From Pedobacter schmidteae (GTDB taxonomy: Bacteria; Bacteroidota; Bacteroidia; Sphingobacteriales; Sphingobacteriaceae): DNA of 64,000 nucleotides. The position numbers and the translations under genes are program-made. The notes below the pieces were generated by a model. The model did not search any database and was not told the DNA's origin. It saw only the letters and a program-made list of their open reading frames with translations. The DNA is taken from NCBI RefSeq assembly GCF_900564155.1, contig NZ_LS999839.1:5329097-5393096 (forward strand), given 5' to 3'. Shown here piece by piece: positions 1 through 8,203 of this stretch (position 1 is its first letter; the number at the start of each line of letters is the position of its first letter).

Positions 1-1
1 C

Positions 2-1642
2 AAAGCGGGCTCTATTTTACCCTCAGGTGCAGGGGTAATTACTACAAACAACTTTATTTTTGAGTTGCCTATACAACCCAAAAACTTAACCGTAAAAACA
101 CTTTGGTTAAGGCTAAAAACAAACAACATTCTGATTGTACCCGTTAAAATGGCTACATCGGAGAACTTTGTACAGGGAAAATCCGTAAAAAACAGTCTCG
201 AGATTATATATATAGGTATACTACTGACCTTGTTTGTTTTCAACATCTTTCTTTATTTCAGCATAAAAGACAAAACTTACCTTTACTATAGTCTGTATGT
301 TTTTTCGCTGGCGGTATATGTGGTTACTTATTTAAGAGGTTACAGTTATTTACTGGGCACCGATTTCAGGATATTCATCAACCTGTATCCCCACGTTTTT
401 TTGAGTATATCAATCATCGCATCCATTCTATTCTCTCAAAAATTCCTGAACTTAAAAAGCCTTACATCCATATGGAGTAAAGCATACAACCTGCTTATCA
501 TTTGTTCGCTGCTAATGTTTGTAACCAGTTTATGCGGTTTCAAAAGCATTTCGGCAGCCCTTGCTCAACTCATTTCTATAGTTGCCTCGGTAATATTGTG
601 GACTTCCGGAGTGGCAGCATACAGAAATGGACATAAACCGGCGAAATACTATATTTTGGCCTGGACTTTTATTGCTGTTACCGTTGTTGCCATCGTTTTG
701 AGTATGGAAGGTATAGTTACCTATCACGACTACAGTTTTGAGTTTGTACCGATAGGTTCTACCATTGAATTACTTTTGCTGGCTTTTGCATTGGGCGACA
801 GGTATCGCACCATCATCAATAATGAACAAAAAATGCGCGATGAGAACTACGCTTTAATTCAAACACAAAACCAGGGACTGGAAAATCTGGTTGAAGAAAG
901 AACCCTCAAACTAAGCGAAACCATTCAACAATTACAGGCCTCAAACAATGTAAAAAACAAACTGTTTTCTATCATCGCCCACGATTTACGCAGTCCCTTT
1001 AACAGTTTGGTCAGTATCTTTTCCCTAAAAGACACCGACCTGCTTACTCATGATGAATTGAAAATGTTGTTGAATGAAAATAAAAAAAACATTGACACCA
1101 TTCACAACACCCTTAATAACCTGCTGTATTGGGCCAAAAGTCAGATGGAGGGCATAAAAACACATCCAGGTAGTTTTAGTCTGAAGGAACTGATTGATGA
1201 ACTGAGCCTGGTTTATGCACCATTGATCCAGGCAAAGGGAATCCGCATCCACCTGGAGTCTGCAGCTCAGGATATGGTTTATGCCGATGAAAATCAGATA
1301 CAACTGGTACTGCGCAATTTGATAGACAATGCCATAAAGTTTACGCCACCTGCACATAGCATTTCTATTCAACTAACCACCAAACAAAAGCACATGGAAA
1401 TATGTGTAAGCAATAGCGTTTCTGACACCGGCATATTGAATATCGACAGCATGACAAATCCCGATGCATTTGAGATCACCCATGGTACGGGGCAGGAAAA
1501 AGGCATTGGACTAGGCCTCCATTTATGCCGGGAGTACATTAAAGGTAATGGCAGCGAGCTTCGGGTAAAAATTAAGGACCAGCAGGTTTCTTTCTGTTTT
1601 GAACTTCCACTTTATCAGGAGCACAACACTATAACCGCATAA
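2..1642 (+). CDS. 7TMR-DISM sensor histidine kinase, 5' end outside the window
   Basis: Membrane sensor histidine kinase of the 7TMR-DISM class. The frame is open without a stop back to base 2, so the gene begins upstream of the window and the TTG at 65 is not its real start. The visible part opens with the end of an extracellular DISM-type beta domain. About seven hydrophobic segments follow (roughly 190-830), then a short coiled linker near 860-960, a HisKA box with IIAHDLRSPF (phosphoacceptor His) and a HATPase domain with an N box (NLIDNAIKF) and a G box (GIGLGLHLC). It shares its membrane core (NIFLYFSIKD) with the kinase at 60156-62318. The sensed ligand is unknown; DISM domains are thought to bind carbohydrates or other small ligands. 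No regulator gene lies directly downstream, so its partner is not visible. Confidence 0.88.
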   Translation, partial: KAGSILPSGAGVITTNNFIFELPIQPKNLTVKTLWLRLKTNNILIVPVKMATSENFVQGKSVKNSLEIIYIGILLTLFVFNIFLYFSIKDKTYLYYSLYVFSLAVYVVTYLRGYSYLLGTDFRIFINLYPHVFLSISIIASILFSQKFLNLKSLTSIWSKAYNLLIICSLLMFVTSLCGFKSISAALAQLISIVASVILWTSGVAAYRNGHKPAKYYILAWTFIAVTVVAIVLSMEGIVTYHDYSFEFVPIGSTIELLLLAFALGDRYRTIINNEQKMRDENYALIQTQNQGLENLVEERTLKLSETIQQLQASNNVKNKLFSIIAHDLRSPFNSLVSIFSLKDTDLLTHDELKMLLNENKKNIDTIHNTLNNLLYWAKSQMEGIKTHPGSFSLKELIDELSLVYAPLIQAKGIRIHLESAAQDMVYADENQIQLVLRNLIDNAIKFTPPAHSISIQLTTKQKHMEICVSNSVSDTGILNIDSMTNPDAFEITHGTGQEKGIGLGLHLCREYIKGNGSELRVKIKDQQVSFCFELPLYQEHNTITA

Positions 1643-1662
1643 AAAACGTTCTATATGCTGAT

Positions 1663-2376
1663 ATGAGAACTAAACTGATCCTCTTTTTTCTGCTTTGCCA
1701 TACCGCCATATACGCGCAACCATTTAAATTTCCTGAATTACCTGAGTATGGAAAATCAATGGATTTACTGGTTCCAAAAAACTGGAAGATATTAGACAGC
1801 GTGTCGGGCGATCTGAACAATGATAACATCAAGGATATCGCCTTTGTGATTGAATTTTACAGACCAGTAAAAGAAAACAGGGCTTATGGCGACAACGAAA
1901 CAGAGATTATCACAGAAACTCAAAAACCCAGAATATTGGCCGTTTACTTCAGAAGGTCGGCCAGGGGAAATTACCGGCTGTCTGTACAAAATAACAATTT
2001 CATTTTACGGTCGGAAGAAGGAGGAGAAATGGGTGATCCGCTGCGTCCCATGAATATCTTGGCCAATAAGCTATTGCTGTCGTTTCAGGGAGGAGGAAAC
2101 TGGCGCTGGAAGCTGAATTACAGTTTTAAATATCAGGATAAGGACTGGCTGCTTACACATGCCAATAATTATGCCTATCAGGAAACCTCTGGCGAAATGA
2201 ATGACAAACAGTATGACTTTGAAAACCGCAAACGGACGGTGATCAGTGGAAAAATCAGTAGTGGAACAATGGCCAATGAAACATTTGAACAGACATTGGA
2301 CATTAAGGTGCCCCGTACCTTTAACAATTTTAAAAAGCCCTGGACCTGGGAAATTGGCAAGGACGAATTTTTATGA
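1663..2376 (+). CDS. Small secreted protein of unknown function
   Basis: A 237-residue protein with a clear N-terminal signal peptide (about 18 residues, ending IYAQ before the likely cleavage site), so it is probably periplasmic or outer-membrane associated. A segment near residue 50 reads DLNNDNIKDIAFVIE, which resembles the Asp-rich turns of FG-GAP or EF-hand-like calcium loops. The rest is rich in aromatic and basic residues and alternates like a beta protein. It starts 20 bases after the sensor kinase and may be cotranscribed with it. I do not recognise a named family. Confidence 0.7.
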   Translation: MRTKLILFFLLCHTAIYAQPFKFPELPEYGKSMDLLVPKNWKILDSVSGDLNNDNIKDIAFVIEFYRPVKENRAYGDNETEIITETQKPRILAVYFRRSARGNYRLSVQNNNFILRSEEGGEMGDPLRPMNILANKLLLSFQGGGNWRWKLNYSFKYQDKDWLLTHANNYAYQETSGEMNDKQYDFENRKRTVISGKISSGTMANETFEQTLDIKVPRTFNNFKKPWTWEIGKDEFL

Positions 2377-2403
2377 AAAAACAGACTGCATCATTAATCC
2401 GCT

Positions 2404-2539
2404 CGTCGTCCTGACCTGGAGCACAGCGGAAAGCTACGAAGCAAATTTATTTCAGGAGCTAACTTAAGCAGGTTCTGAATATGACATTCGAGTTCCTGAC
2501 CACGCAGTAGCTGCGAAGCAAAATAAATTCAGGATGACG
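2404..2539. repeat. Dispersed REP-like repeat, copy 1
   Basis: A 136-base noncoding element with a near-identical second copy at 33406-33542, about 85-90 percent identical by eye. Its ends are inverted: CGTCGTCCTGA on the left and TCAGGATGACG on the right. Each half also begins with TCCTGACC and ends near TTCAGGA, so it looks like two related half-units in tandem. There is no reading frame. It sits between a stop codon and a terminator, a typical place for a REP or small MITE-type element. Confidence 0.75.
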
Positions 2540-2549
2540 GGATGTAAAA

Positions 2550-2587
2550 ACGCCCCACTAAAATAATTTTAGCGGGGCGTTTTTTTA
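2550..2587. terminator. Bidirectional rho-independent terminator
   Basis: The stem ACGCCCC...GGGGCGT continues through CTAAAAT/ATTTTAG with one mismatch. It is followed by a run of seven T on the + strand and preceded by five A, which serve as T on the - strand. It lies between the secreted-protein gene (+) and guaB (-), which converge, and can end both transcripts. Confidence 0.9.
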
Positions 2588-2629
2588 TTTTGTCATCTCC
2601 AGCAAAGTGAAGCAACGTAAGCGCAAATA

Positions 2630-4099
2630 TTATCTTGAATAATTAGGTGCCTCTTTAGTGATGGAAATATCATGTGGATGACTTTCTCTCATGCCGGCTG
2701 CAGTAATGCGAACAAACTTAGCTTTTTGCAGGTCTTCAATTGTGGCTGATCCACAGTAATGCATTCCTGCTCTTAAGCCTCCAACATATTGATAAATAAC
2801 TTCGGCAAGGGTTCCTTTATAAGGTACACGGCCTACAATACCTTCCGGTACCAGTTTAGTTACCACATCTGTTTCATCCTGAAAATAACGGTCTTTAGAA
2901 CCTTGCTGCATGGCTTCAACAGAACCCATACCACGGTAAGATTTAAATTTACGGCCTTCGTAAATGATGGTCTCGCCTGGTGATTCCTCAACACCAGCAA
3001 ACAAAGAGCCCGCCATGATGGCACTTGCACCAGCCGCAATAGCCTTCACGATATCGCCGGTTTGTTTGATCCCACCGTCGGCAATAACCGGAATACCAGT
3101 ACCTATTAAAGCCTGAGCACATTCGAATACTGCGTATAGCTGAGGTACACCTACCCCGGCAATGATCCTTGTGGTACAGATAGATCCCGGACCAATACCA
3201 ACTTTTACAGCATCGGCACCGGCTGCAGCCAAAGCAAGAGCGGCATCTGCTGTGGCAATATTACCTGCAATCACCTGCAAATCCGGCCATCTTTCTTTAA
3301 TGGCTTTCACCATATCAATTACCCCTTTCGAGTGACCATGAGCAGTATCCACTGTTACCACATCAACCCCCGCCTGCACCAGGGCAGCTACCCTGTCAAT
3401 ATTGTCGGCAGCAACACCTACTGCAGCACCAACGCGCAAACGGCCACGCTCATCTTTACATGCCTTTGGATAATTTTTATATTTCTGAATATCTTTAAAA
3501 GTAATCAGACCAGCCAAACGGCCTTCAGCATCCACTACAGGAAGCTTTTCAATTTTGTAGTCCTGTAAAATCTCTTCAGCTTGTAAAAGCGTGGTGCCTT
3601 CGGCAGCGGTAATCAGATTTTCGCGGGTCATCACTTCCGATACCTTACGTTGCATATCTTTCTGGAAGCGAAGGTCCCTGTTGGTAATGATCCCTACCAG
3701 CTTATTGTCAGCATCAATAACAGGTATTCCACCGATCTTATAATCTTTCATAATCTGGAAAGCATCGGCCACCTTAGCATTTGCATTTAACGTAACCGGA
3801 TCCTGGATCATTCCGCTTTCCGAACGTTTTACCTTTCTTACCTCCTCGGCCTGGCGCTCAATGCTCATGTTTTTGTGTAACATACCAATACCCCCGGCCT
3901 GGGCAATGGCAATGGCCAAACCCGCTTCGGTTACGGTATCCATAGCAGCAGAAACTATAGGTACATTGATGCGTATTTTTTTGGTTAAGAAACTTCCGGT
4001 ATCCACATCACGTGGCAAAACTTCAGAATAGGCAGGTACTAATAATACGTCATCGTAAGTTAGTCCTTCGGCAATAAATTTATTGGGATCGAGTTGCAT
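2630..4099 (-). CDS. guaB: Inosine-5'-monophosphate dehydrogenase
   Basis: IMP dehydrogenase oxidises IMP to XMP with NAD, the committed step of guanine nucleotide synthesis in the cytoplasm. The 489-residue chain has the TIM-barrel catalytic domain with the Cys loop GIGPGSICTTRI and the flap region containing KDRYFQ. It also has the two inserted CBS domains (about residues 95-215, seen as MIQDPVTL and VMTRENLI). The start at 4099 (MQLDPNKF) is chosen because family members begin with this segment; a longer frame to 4162 would run through the promoter. The gene stands alone, with its own promoter and terminator. Confidence 0.97.
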   Translation of the reverse strand: MQLDPNKFIAEGLTYDDVLLVPAYSEVLPRDVDTGSFLTKKIRINVPIVSAAMDTVTEAGLAIAIAQAGGIGMLHKNMSIERQAEEVRKVKRSESGMIQDPVTLNANAKVADAFQIMKDYKIGGIPVIDADNKLVGIITNRDLRFQKDMQRKVSEVMTRENLITAAEGTTLLQAEEILQDYKIEKLPVVDAEGRLAGLITFKDIQKYKNYPKACKDERGRLRVGAAVGVAADNIDRVAALVQAGVDVVTVDTAHGHSKGVIDMVKAIKERWPDLQVIAGNIATADAALALAAAGADAVKVGIGPGSICTTRIIAGVGVPQLYAVFECAQALIGTGIPVIADGGIKQTGDIVKAIAAGASAIMAGSLFAGVEESPGETIIYEGRKFKSYRGMGSVEAMQQGSKDRYFQDETDVVTKLVPEGIVGRVPYKGTLAEVIYQYVGGLRAGMHYCGSATIEDLQKAKFVRITAAGMRESHPHDISITKEAPNYSR

Positions 4100-4131
4100 A
4101 GCAAATAATTTAAGAGTTACTATTTGCCGGG

Positions 4132-4162
4132 CAAAAGTACTATTATTTTTGATACTACGCAA
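4132..4162 (-). promoter_or_regulatory. Promoter of guaB
   Basis: Read on the - strand this is TTG, 20 bases, then TACTTTTG, which fits the Bacteroidota housekeeping promoter (TTTG/TTG then TAnnTTTG). It leaves a leader of about 30 bases before the ATG at 4099, which supports the shorter guaB start. Confidence 0.7.
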
Positions 4163-4300
4163 TAGTTTTGCGAATAAAGCCTACAGAGGCCAAAAGATTA
4201 CAATCAGATTAATTTATGGCAAAAATTTCTGTTACAAACCTCGCTTCTGCTTTGATGTCATCAAAAAGCTGTAAATTGTGGCCTCACAAATTAACCCGAC

Positions 4301-6136
4301 ATGAAATTTAACTTTCTCCTGATCTTCCTCCTATGTTGCTTTTTAGGCGGTACAGCCCAAACTTTTAAGTACGCCTTTGTAACCGATACCCATGTCGGTA
4401 CTGCAACCGGCGAAGAAGATTTAAGAAGAACAGTAAATGACATCAATCAACAAACAGATCTTGATTTTACTGTCATTACAGGAGATGTAACGGAAATGGG
4501 TACCAAAGTAGAGATTGCATTAGCGAAATCTATTTTAGGTAAGTTAAAAAAGCCCTGGTACACTATCCCCGGCAACCACGACACAGGATGGTCTGAATCG
4601 GGCGGAGTAGATTTTATCCGTGCATTTGGTGACGATAAGTTCACCTTTGACCACAAAGGCTATCGCTTTATCGCCTGCGCCTCGGGGCCATATGTGCGAA
4701 TGTCTGACGGTCATATTCCAAGAGATGCGGTAGTTTGGCTGGATAAAATCCTAAAAAAAACGCCTTCAGAAATGCCTGTGGTATTTATCAACCACTACCC
4801 TATAGACAATAGTCTGGACAATTGGTATGAGGCTATAGACAGGATAAAAAAGTACAACATTCAATATGCCATTTGCGGACACGGCCATGCTAACCAGGCG
4901 CTTGACTTTGAAGGTATTCCGGGTACAATGGGACGGTCTAACCTGAGAGCTAAGGATAGCCTTGGTGGTTACAACATTGTAACAATGGATAAAGACTCGG
5001 TATTGTTTGCGACAAAAAAGCCGGGTTTGAATATAGAAATGCCCTGGAGAAAAATTCCGTTGGGGAAATTCCAGACAATGGCCATGCAAACGGCAGCCAG
5101 ACCATCTTACCAGGCCAATACCACCTTCCCGCAGGTTACAAAAGTCTGGACCTACCATGCCCCGGCAAATGTGGTACTTACGCCTGCAACAGATGGTAAA
5201 GTGGTGATATTTGGCAATAGTATTGGTCAGGTTACTGCAGTAAACCTGCAGGATGGAAAGGAAAAATGGACTTTCAAAACCAAAGGTGCTATTTATTCCT
5301 CGCCAGCCATTGCCAATGACATTACGGTTTTGGGTTCGGGCGATGGCAGCATATACGCTTTAGAAACAGCTACAGGTAAACAAATATGGAAATTTGTAGC
5401 CAAAGCAGCAGTACTGGGCACACCCGTAATAGAAAAAAATGTGGTTTACATTGGTGGTAGCGATCGTCATTTCCGGGCCCTCGATTTGCAAACGGGAAAA
5501 CAAATCTGGACGTTTACAGGGGTAGAGGGCACCATAGTAGGTAAACCACTGCTATACGAAGGTAAAGTGATATTCGGATCCTGGGGCCGGCACTTATACG
5601 CTTTGAACAAGGCAAATGGTAGCTTGCTGTGGAAATGGAACAATGGCCATGCGAACCGCATGTTCTCGCCAGCCATGTGTACCCCGGTGGCGCATAATGG
5701 TATTGTGTATGTTGCTGCTCCCGACAGAGTACTGAACGCCATTGATGCCAATAAAGGCATATCCCTTTGGAGAAACAAAGAAGCCACCGTAAGAGAATCC
5801 ATTGGCTTATCGGAAGATGGCAGCATGATTTTCGGAAAAACCATGAATGACGAAATTGTGGCTTATCAAACTCAAGCTACCGACCCCGGTATCGCCTGGA
5901 GGCTAAATATGGGCTTTGGATATGAACACGTGCCCTCTATGCTCGTTGCAAAAGATAACGAGGTCTTTTTTGGAACCAGAAATGGCGTAGTGTACGCCTT
6001 CGACCCGGAAACCCGAAAAATGATATGGGCACATAAAATCGACAATTCTATGGTCAATACCGTAAATGTGATCAGTAAAAATGAAGTTTTGGCGGCTACA
6101 ATGGATGGTGTTGTTACATTGCTGAAGATTAAGTAA
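4301..6136 (+). CDS. Secreted calcineurin-like phosphoesterase with PQQ-type beta-propeller
   Basis: Two-domain secreted protein of 611 residues. After a signal peptide (about 19 residues, ending GGTAQ) comes a metallophosphoesterase domain with the full set of metal ligands: DTHVG, GDVTEMG, GNHD, FINHYPI and GHGHANQ (residues about 28-205). From about residue 280 to the end there are repeated blades of the PQQ/WD-like type, for example GSIYALETATGKQIWKF and RALDLQTGKQIWTF, which should form a propeller. The phosphoesterase is probably active; the propeller may bind a substrate or the cell surface. It is probably periplasmic or surface exposed. The substrate cannot be told from sequence. Confidence 0.88.
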   Translation: MKFNFLLIFLLCCFLGGTAQTFKYAFVTDTHVGTATGEEDLRRTVNDINQQTDLDFTVITGDVTEMGTKVEIALAKSILGKLKKPWYTIPGNHDTGWSESGGVDFIRAFGDDKFTFDHKGYRFIACASGPYVRMSDGHIPRDAVVWLDKILKKTPSEMPVVFINHYPIDNSLDNWYEAIDRIKKYNIQYAICGHGHANQALDFEGIPGTMGRSNLRAKDSLGGYNIVTMDKDSVLFATKKPGLNIEMPWRKIPLGKFQTMAMQTAARPSYQANTTFPQVTKVWTYHAPANVVLTPATDGKVVIFGNSIGQVTAVNLQDGKEKWTFKTKGAIYSSPAIANDITVLGSGDGSIYALETATGKQIWKFVAKAAVLGTPVIEKNVVYIGGSDRHFRALDLQTGKQIWTFTGVEGTIVGKPLLYEGKVIFGSWGRHLYALNKANGSLLWKWNNGHANRMFSPAMCTPVAHNGIVYVAAPDRVLNAIDANKGISLWRNKEATVRESIGLSEDGSMIFGKTMNDEIVAYQTQATDPGIAWRLNMGFGYEHVPSMLVAKDNEVFFGTRNGVVYAFDPETRKMIWAHKIDNSMVNTVNVISKNEVLAATMDGVVTLLKIK

Positions 6137-6197
6137 ATAATTTTTTTTCTTAATGTGAAATATATGCTATAATTGTGTAACTAAAATTATCGCTTTC

Positions 6198-8201
6198 ATG
6201 AATCAGAAAAAATTGCTGGTTATAGCACTCCTGTTATTTTCAATATTTTCCTACGCCCAGGAAAAAGAAACACCTAAACCAAAAACATTTAAATACGGCC
6301 AGGTAAATATGGATGAATTTGCCACCAAAGTAACCGGAGCCGATTCGGCTGCATCGGCTGTTACACTTTTTGATGTGGGCAGAGGTTACTTTGAAATCAG
6401 CTCCAGAACCGGCGATTTCGTCTACGTTTTTGAACGCCATATCCGCTACAAAATCCTTAATAAAGGAGGATACGACTACGGGAACCTGGAACTTCAGTTT
6501 TATAAAAATGGCATCAATGAAACCAAACTGGATTATATGGACGCCGCCACCTATAACCTGGACGGAGGTAAAATCGTAGTCAGCAAAATTAATAAAGATG
6601 CTAAGTTTTCTGAAAAACAGGATAAAAACTATACGCTCAAAAAATTTGCGTTGCCAAACGTAAAAGAAGGATCAATTGTTGAATATAAATACAAAACATC
6701 GTCCGATTTCATTTTTACGCTTGGACCATGGTATTTTCAAAGATCTATACCTACTCTTTATTCACAATTCGAAGTTACCATTCCCGAATATTACAAGTAC
6801 AAACCCAGCGGTGGGGGTTATTTGTTTTTAAACCCTCAAAGAGAAAGCGTGAATCAAACCTTTTTGGTGGGCGGTGCAACATATACCACCCAATCGGCTA
6901 AAATGAGCTTTCAGGTAGAAAATGCACCGGGGCTTAAAAGGGAAAGTTTTGTAACCACCATGGACGACTATGTCAGTAAAATAGGTTTTGAACTAGCCTC
7001 CATTACCATTCCGGGTCAGGTTTATCGTGAATATACATCCACCTGGCCAAAAATAGTAAAAGGCCTTAAAGAAGATGAAAACTTTGGTGGCTTTTTGAAT
7101 AAAAGGGGATATAGCAAAACATTGCTAAAAGATCTTTTAAAAGGGGAAACCAAAGCAGACACAGTTTTACAAATCATTTTTAACTATGTAAAAAATAACA
7201 TCAAGTGGAATGAGGAGTACAGAAAGTATGCATCAGAAACCAATATCAAAGCTGTATTTGATAAAAAAACAGGAAGCTCGGCCGACATTAATCTTTCTCT
7301 GCTCAATCTGCTGACCGAAGCCAATATTACTGCCTCGCCGGTGTTATTAAGTACCAGAGAAAATGGTGCGCACCCCGGAGTTCCTATGCTTACTGATTTC
7401 AACAACGTTATTGTAATGGCCGAAATGGGCGACCAGCAGATTTTGCTGGATGCGACCGACAAGGACCATACACCTGGACTGATTGCCTATGATAACCTCA
7501 ACCATCAGGGATTAAAGGTAAATCTAAAAGATGAAGATGGCTCCTGGATTTCATTGGAAGAAGCTAAAATGAGCAGGAGAAATATCAATCTGATACTCAC
7601 CTTAAGCCCGGAAAATACATTTGCTGGCAAACTTTATCTGTCTTCATCTCATTACGAAGCGTTGAAACGTAGAAATCAATATCGGTCGGCCACCAATGAA
7701 ACGGACTTCCTGAAAACTTATAAAACTGAGAAACCCGGCCTTGGCATCAAAAATTATCAGATCCAGCAACTGGATAACCTGACCGAGCCCTTGATTGAAA
7801 CCATGGATGTTATGATTGAGGATAATGTGGAAGAAGCGGGAAACCTGGCTTATTTTGCACCACTCCTATTTGAAAGAACCAAAGAAAATCCTTTTAAACT
7901 TGAAGAAAGAATGTTCCCGGTCGATTTTGGTTTTCCAACGGAAGAAAATTATCGCATTACCATTGATTTTCCAACCGGATACCAATTAGATAAAACTCCT
8001 AAAAATGAAAAAATCAGTCTACCTGAAGATGCGGGCTCTTTTATTTTCCTTTTTGCTGTTGAGGCCAATAAACTCATGATCACCAGTAAAATATCCATAA
8101 AAAAAGCACTTTTCACCTCTGAAGAATATCATTACTTAAAGGAACTGTTTAAAAACATAGTCAGAAAACAGGCAGAACAAATCGTATTTAAGAAGGGATA
8201 A
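6198..8201 (+). CDS. Secreted DUF3857 protein with degenerate transglutaminase-like domain
   Basis: A 667-residue secreted protein: signal peptide (ends SYAQ), a DUF3857 beta domain (about residues 55-260), a transglutaminase-like segment (about 300-430) and a C-terminal beta region. In the transglutaminase core the usual Cys motif (SGDCKD type) reads TGSSAD, so the nucleophile position holds Ser. The His region reads FNNVIVM, with Asn where the neighbour has NHMILCV. The third acidic position survives in LLDATD. The domain is therefore probably not catalytic and may bind peptides or glycans. It is followed after 2 bases by a paralogue with an intact-looking triad, so the pair likely works together in the envelope. 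Confidence 0.85.
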   Translation: MNQKKLLVIALLLFSIFSYAQEKETPKPKTFKYGQVNMDEFATKVTGADSAASAVTLFDVGRGYFEISSRTGDFVYVFERHIRYKILNKGGYDYGNLELQFYKNGINETKLDYMDAATYNLDGGKIVVSKINKDAKFSEKQDKNYTLKKFALPNVKEGSIVEYKYKTSSDFIFTLGPWYFQRSIPTLYSQFEVTIPEYYKYKPSGGGYLFLNPQRESVNQTFLVGGATYTTQSAKMSFQVENAPGLKRESFVTTMDDYVSKIGFELASITIPGQVYREYTSTWPKIVKGLKEDENFGGFLNKRGYSKTLLKDLLKGETKADTVLQIIFNYVKNNIKWNEEYRKYASETNIKAVFDKKTGSSADINLSLLNLLTEANITASPVLLSTRENGAHPGVPMLTDFNNVIVMAEMGDQQILLDATDKDHTPGLIAYDNLNHQGLKVNLKDEDGSWISLEEAKMSRRNINLILTLSPENTFAGKLYLSSSHYEALKRRNQYRSATNETDFLKTYKTEKPGLGIKNYQIQQLDNLTEPLIETMDVMIEDNVEEAGNLAYFAPLLFERTKENPFKLEERMFPVDFGFPTEENYRITIDFPTGYQLDKTPKNEKISLPEDAGSFIFLFAVEANKLMITSKISIKKALFTSEEYHYLKELFKNIVRKQAEQIVFKKG

Positions 8202-8203
8202 TA

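Noticed and set aside
65..130. TTG at 65 as the start of the first kinase
   Set aside because: The frame is open back to base 2 and encodes the end of an extracellular beta domain, so the gene starts before the window.
4099..4162. Longer N terminus for guaB
   Set aside because: The segment overlaps the promoter and known IMP dehydrogenases begin at the shorter start.
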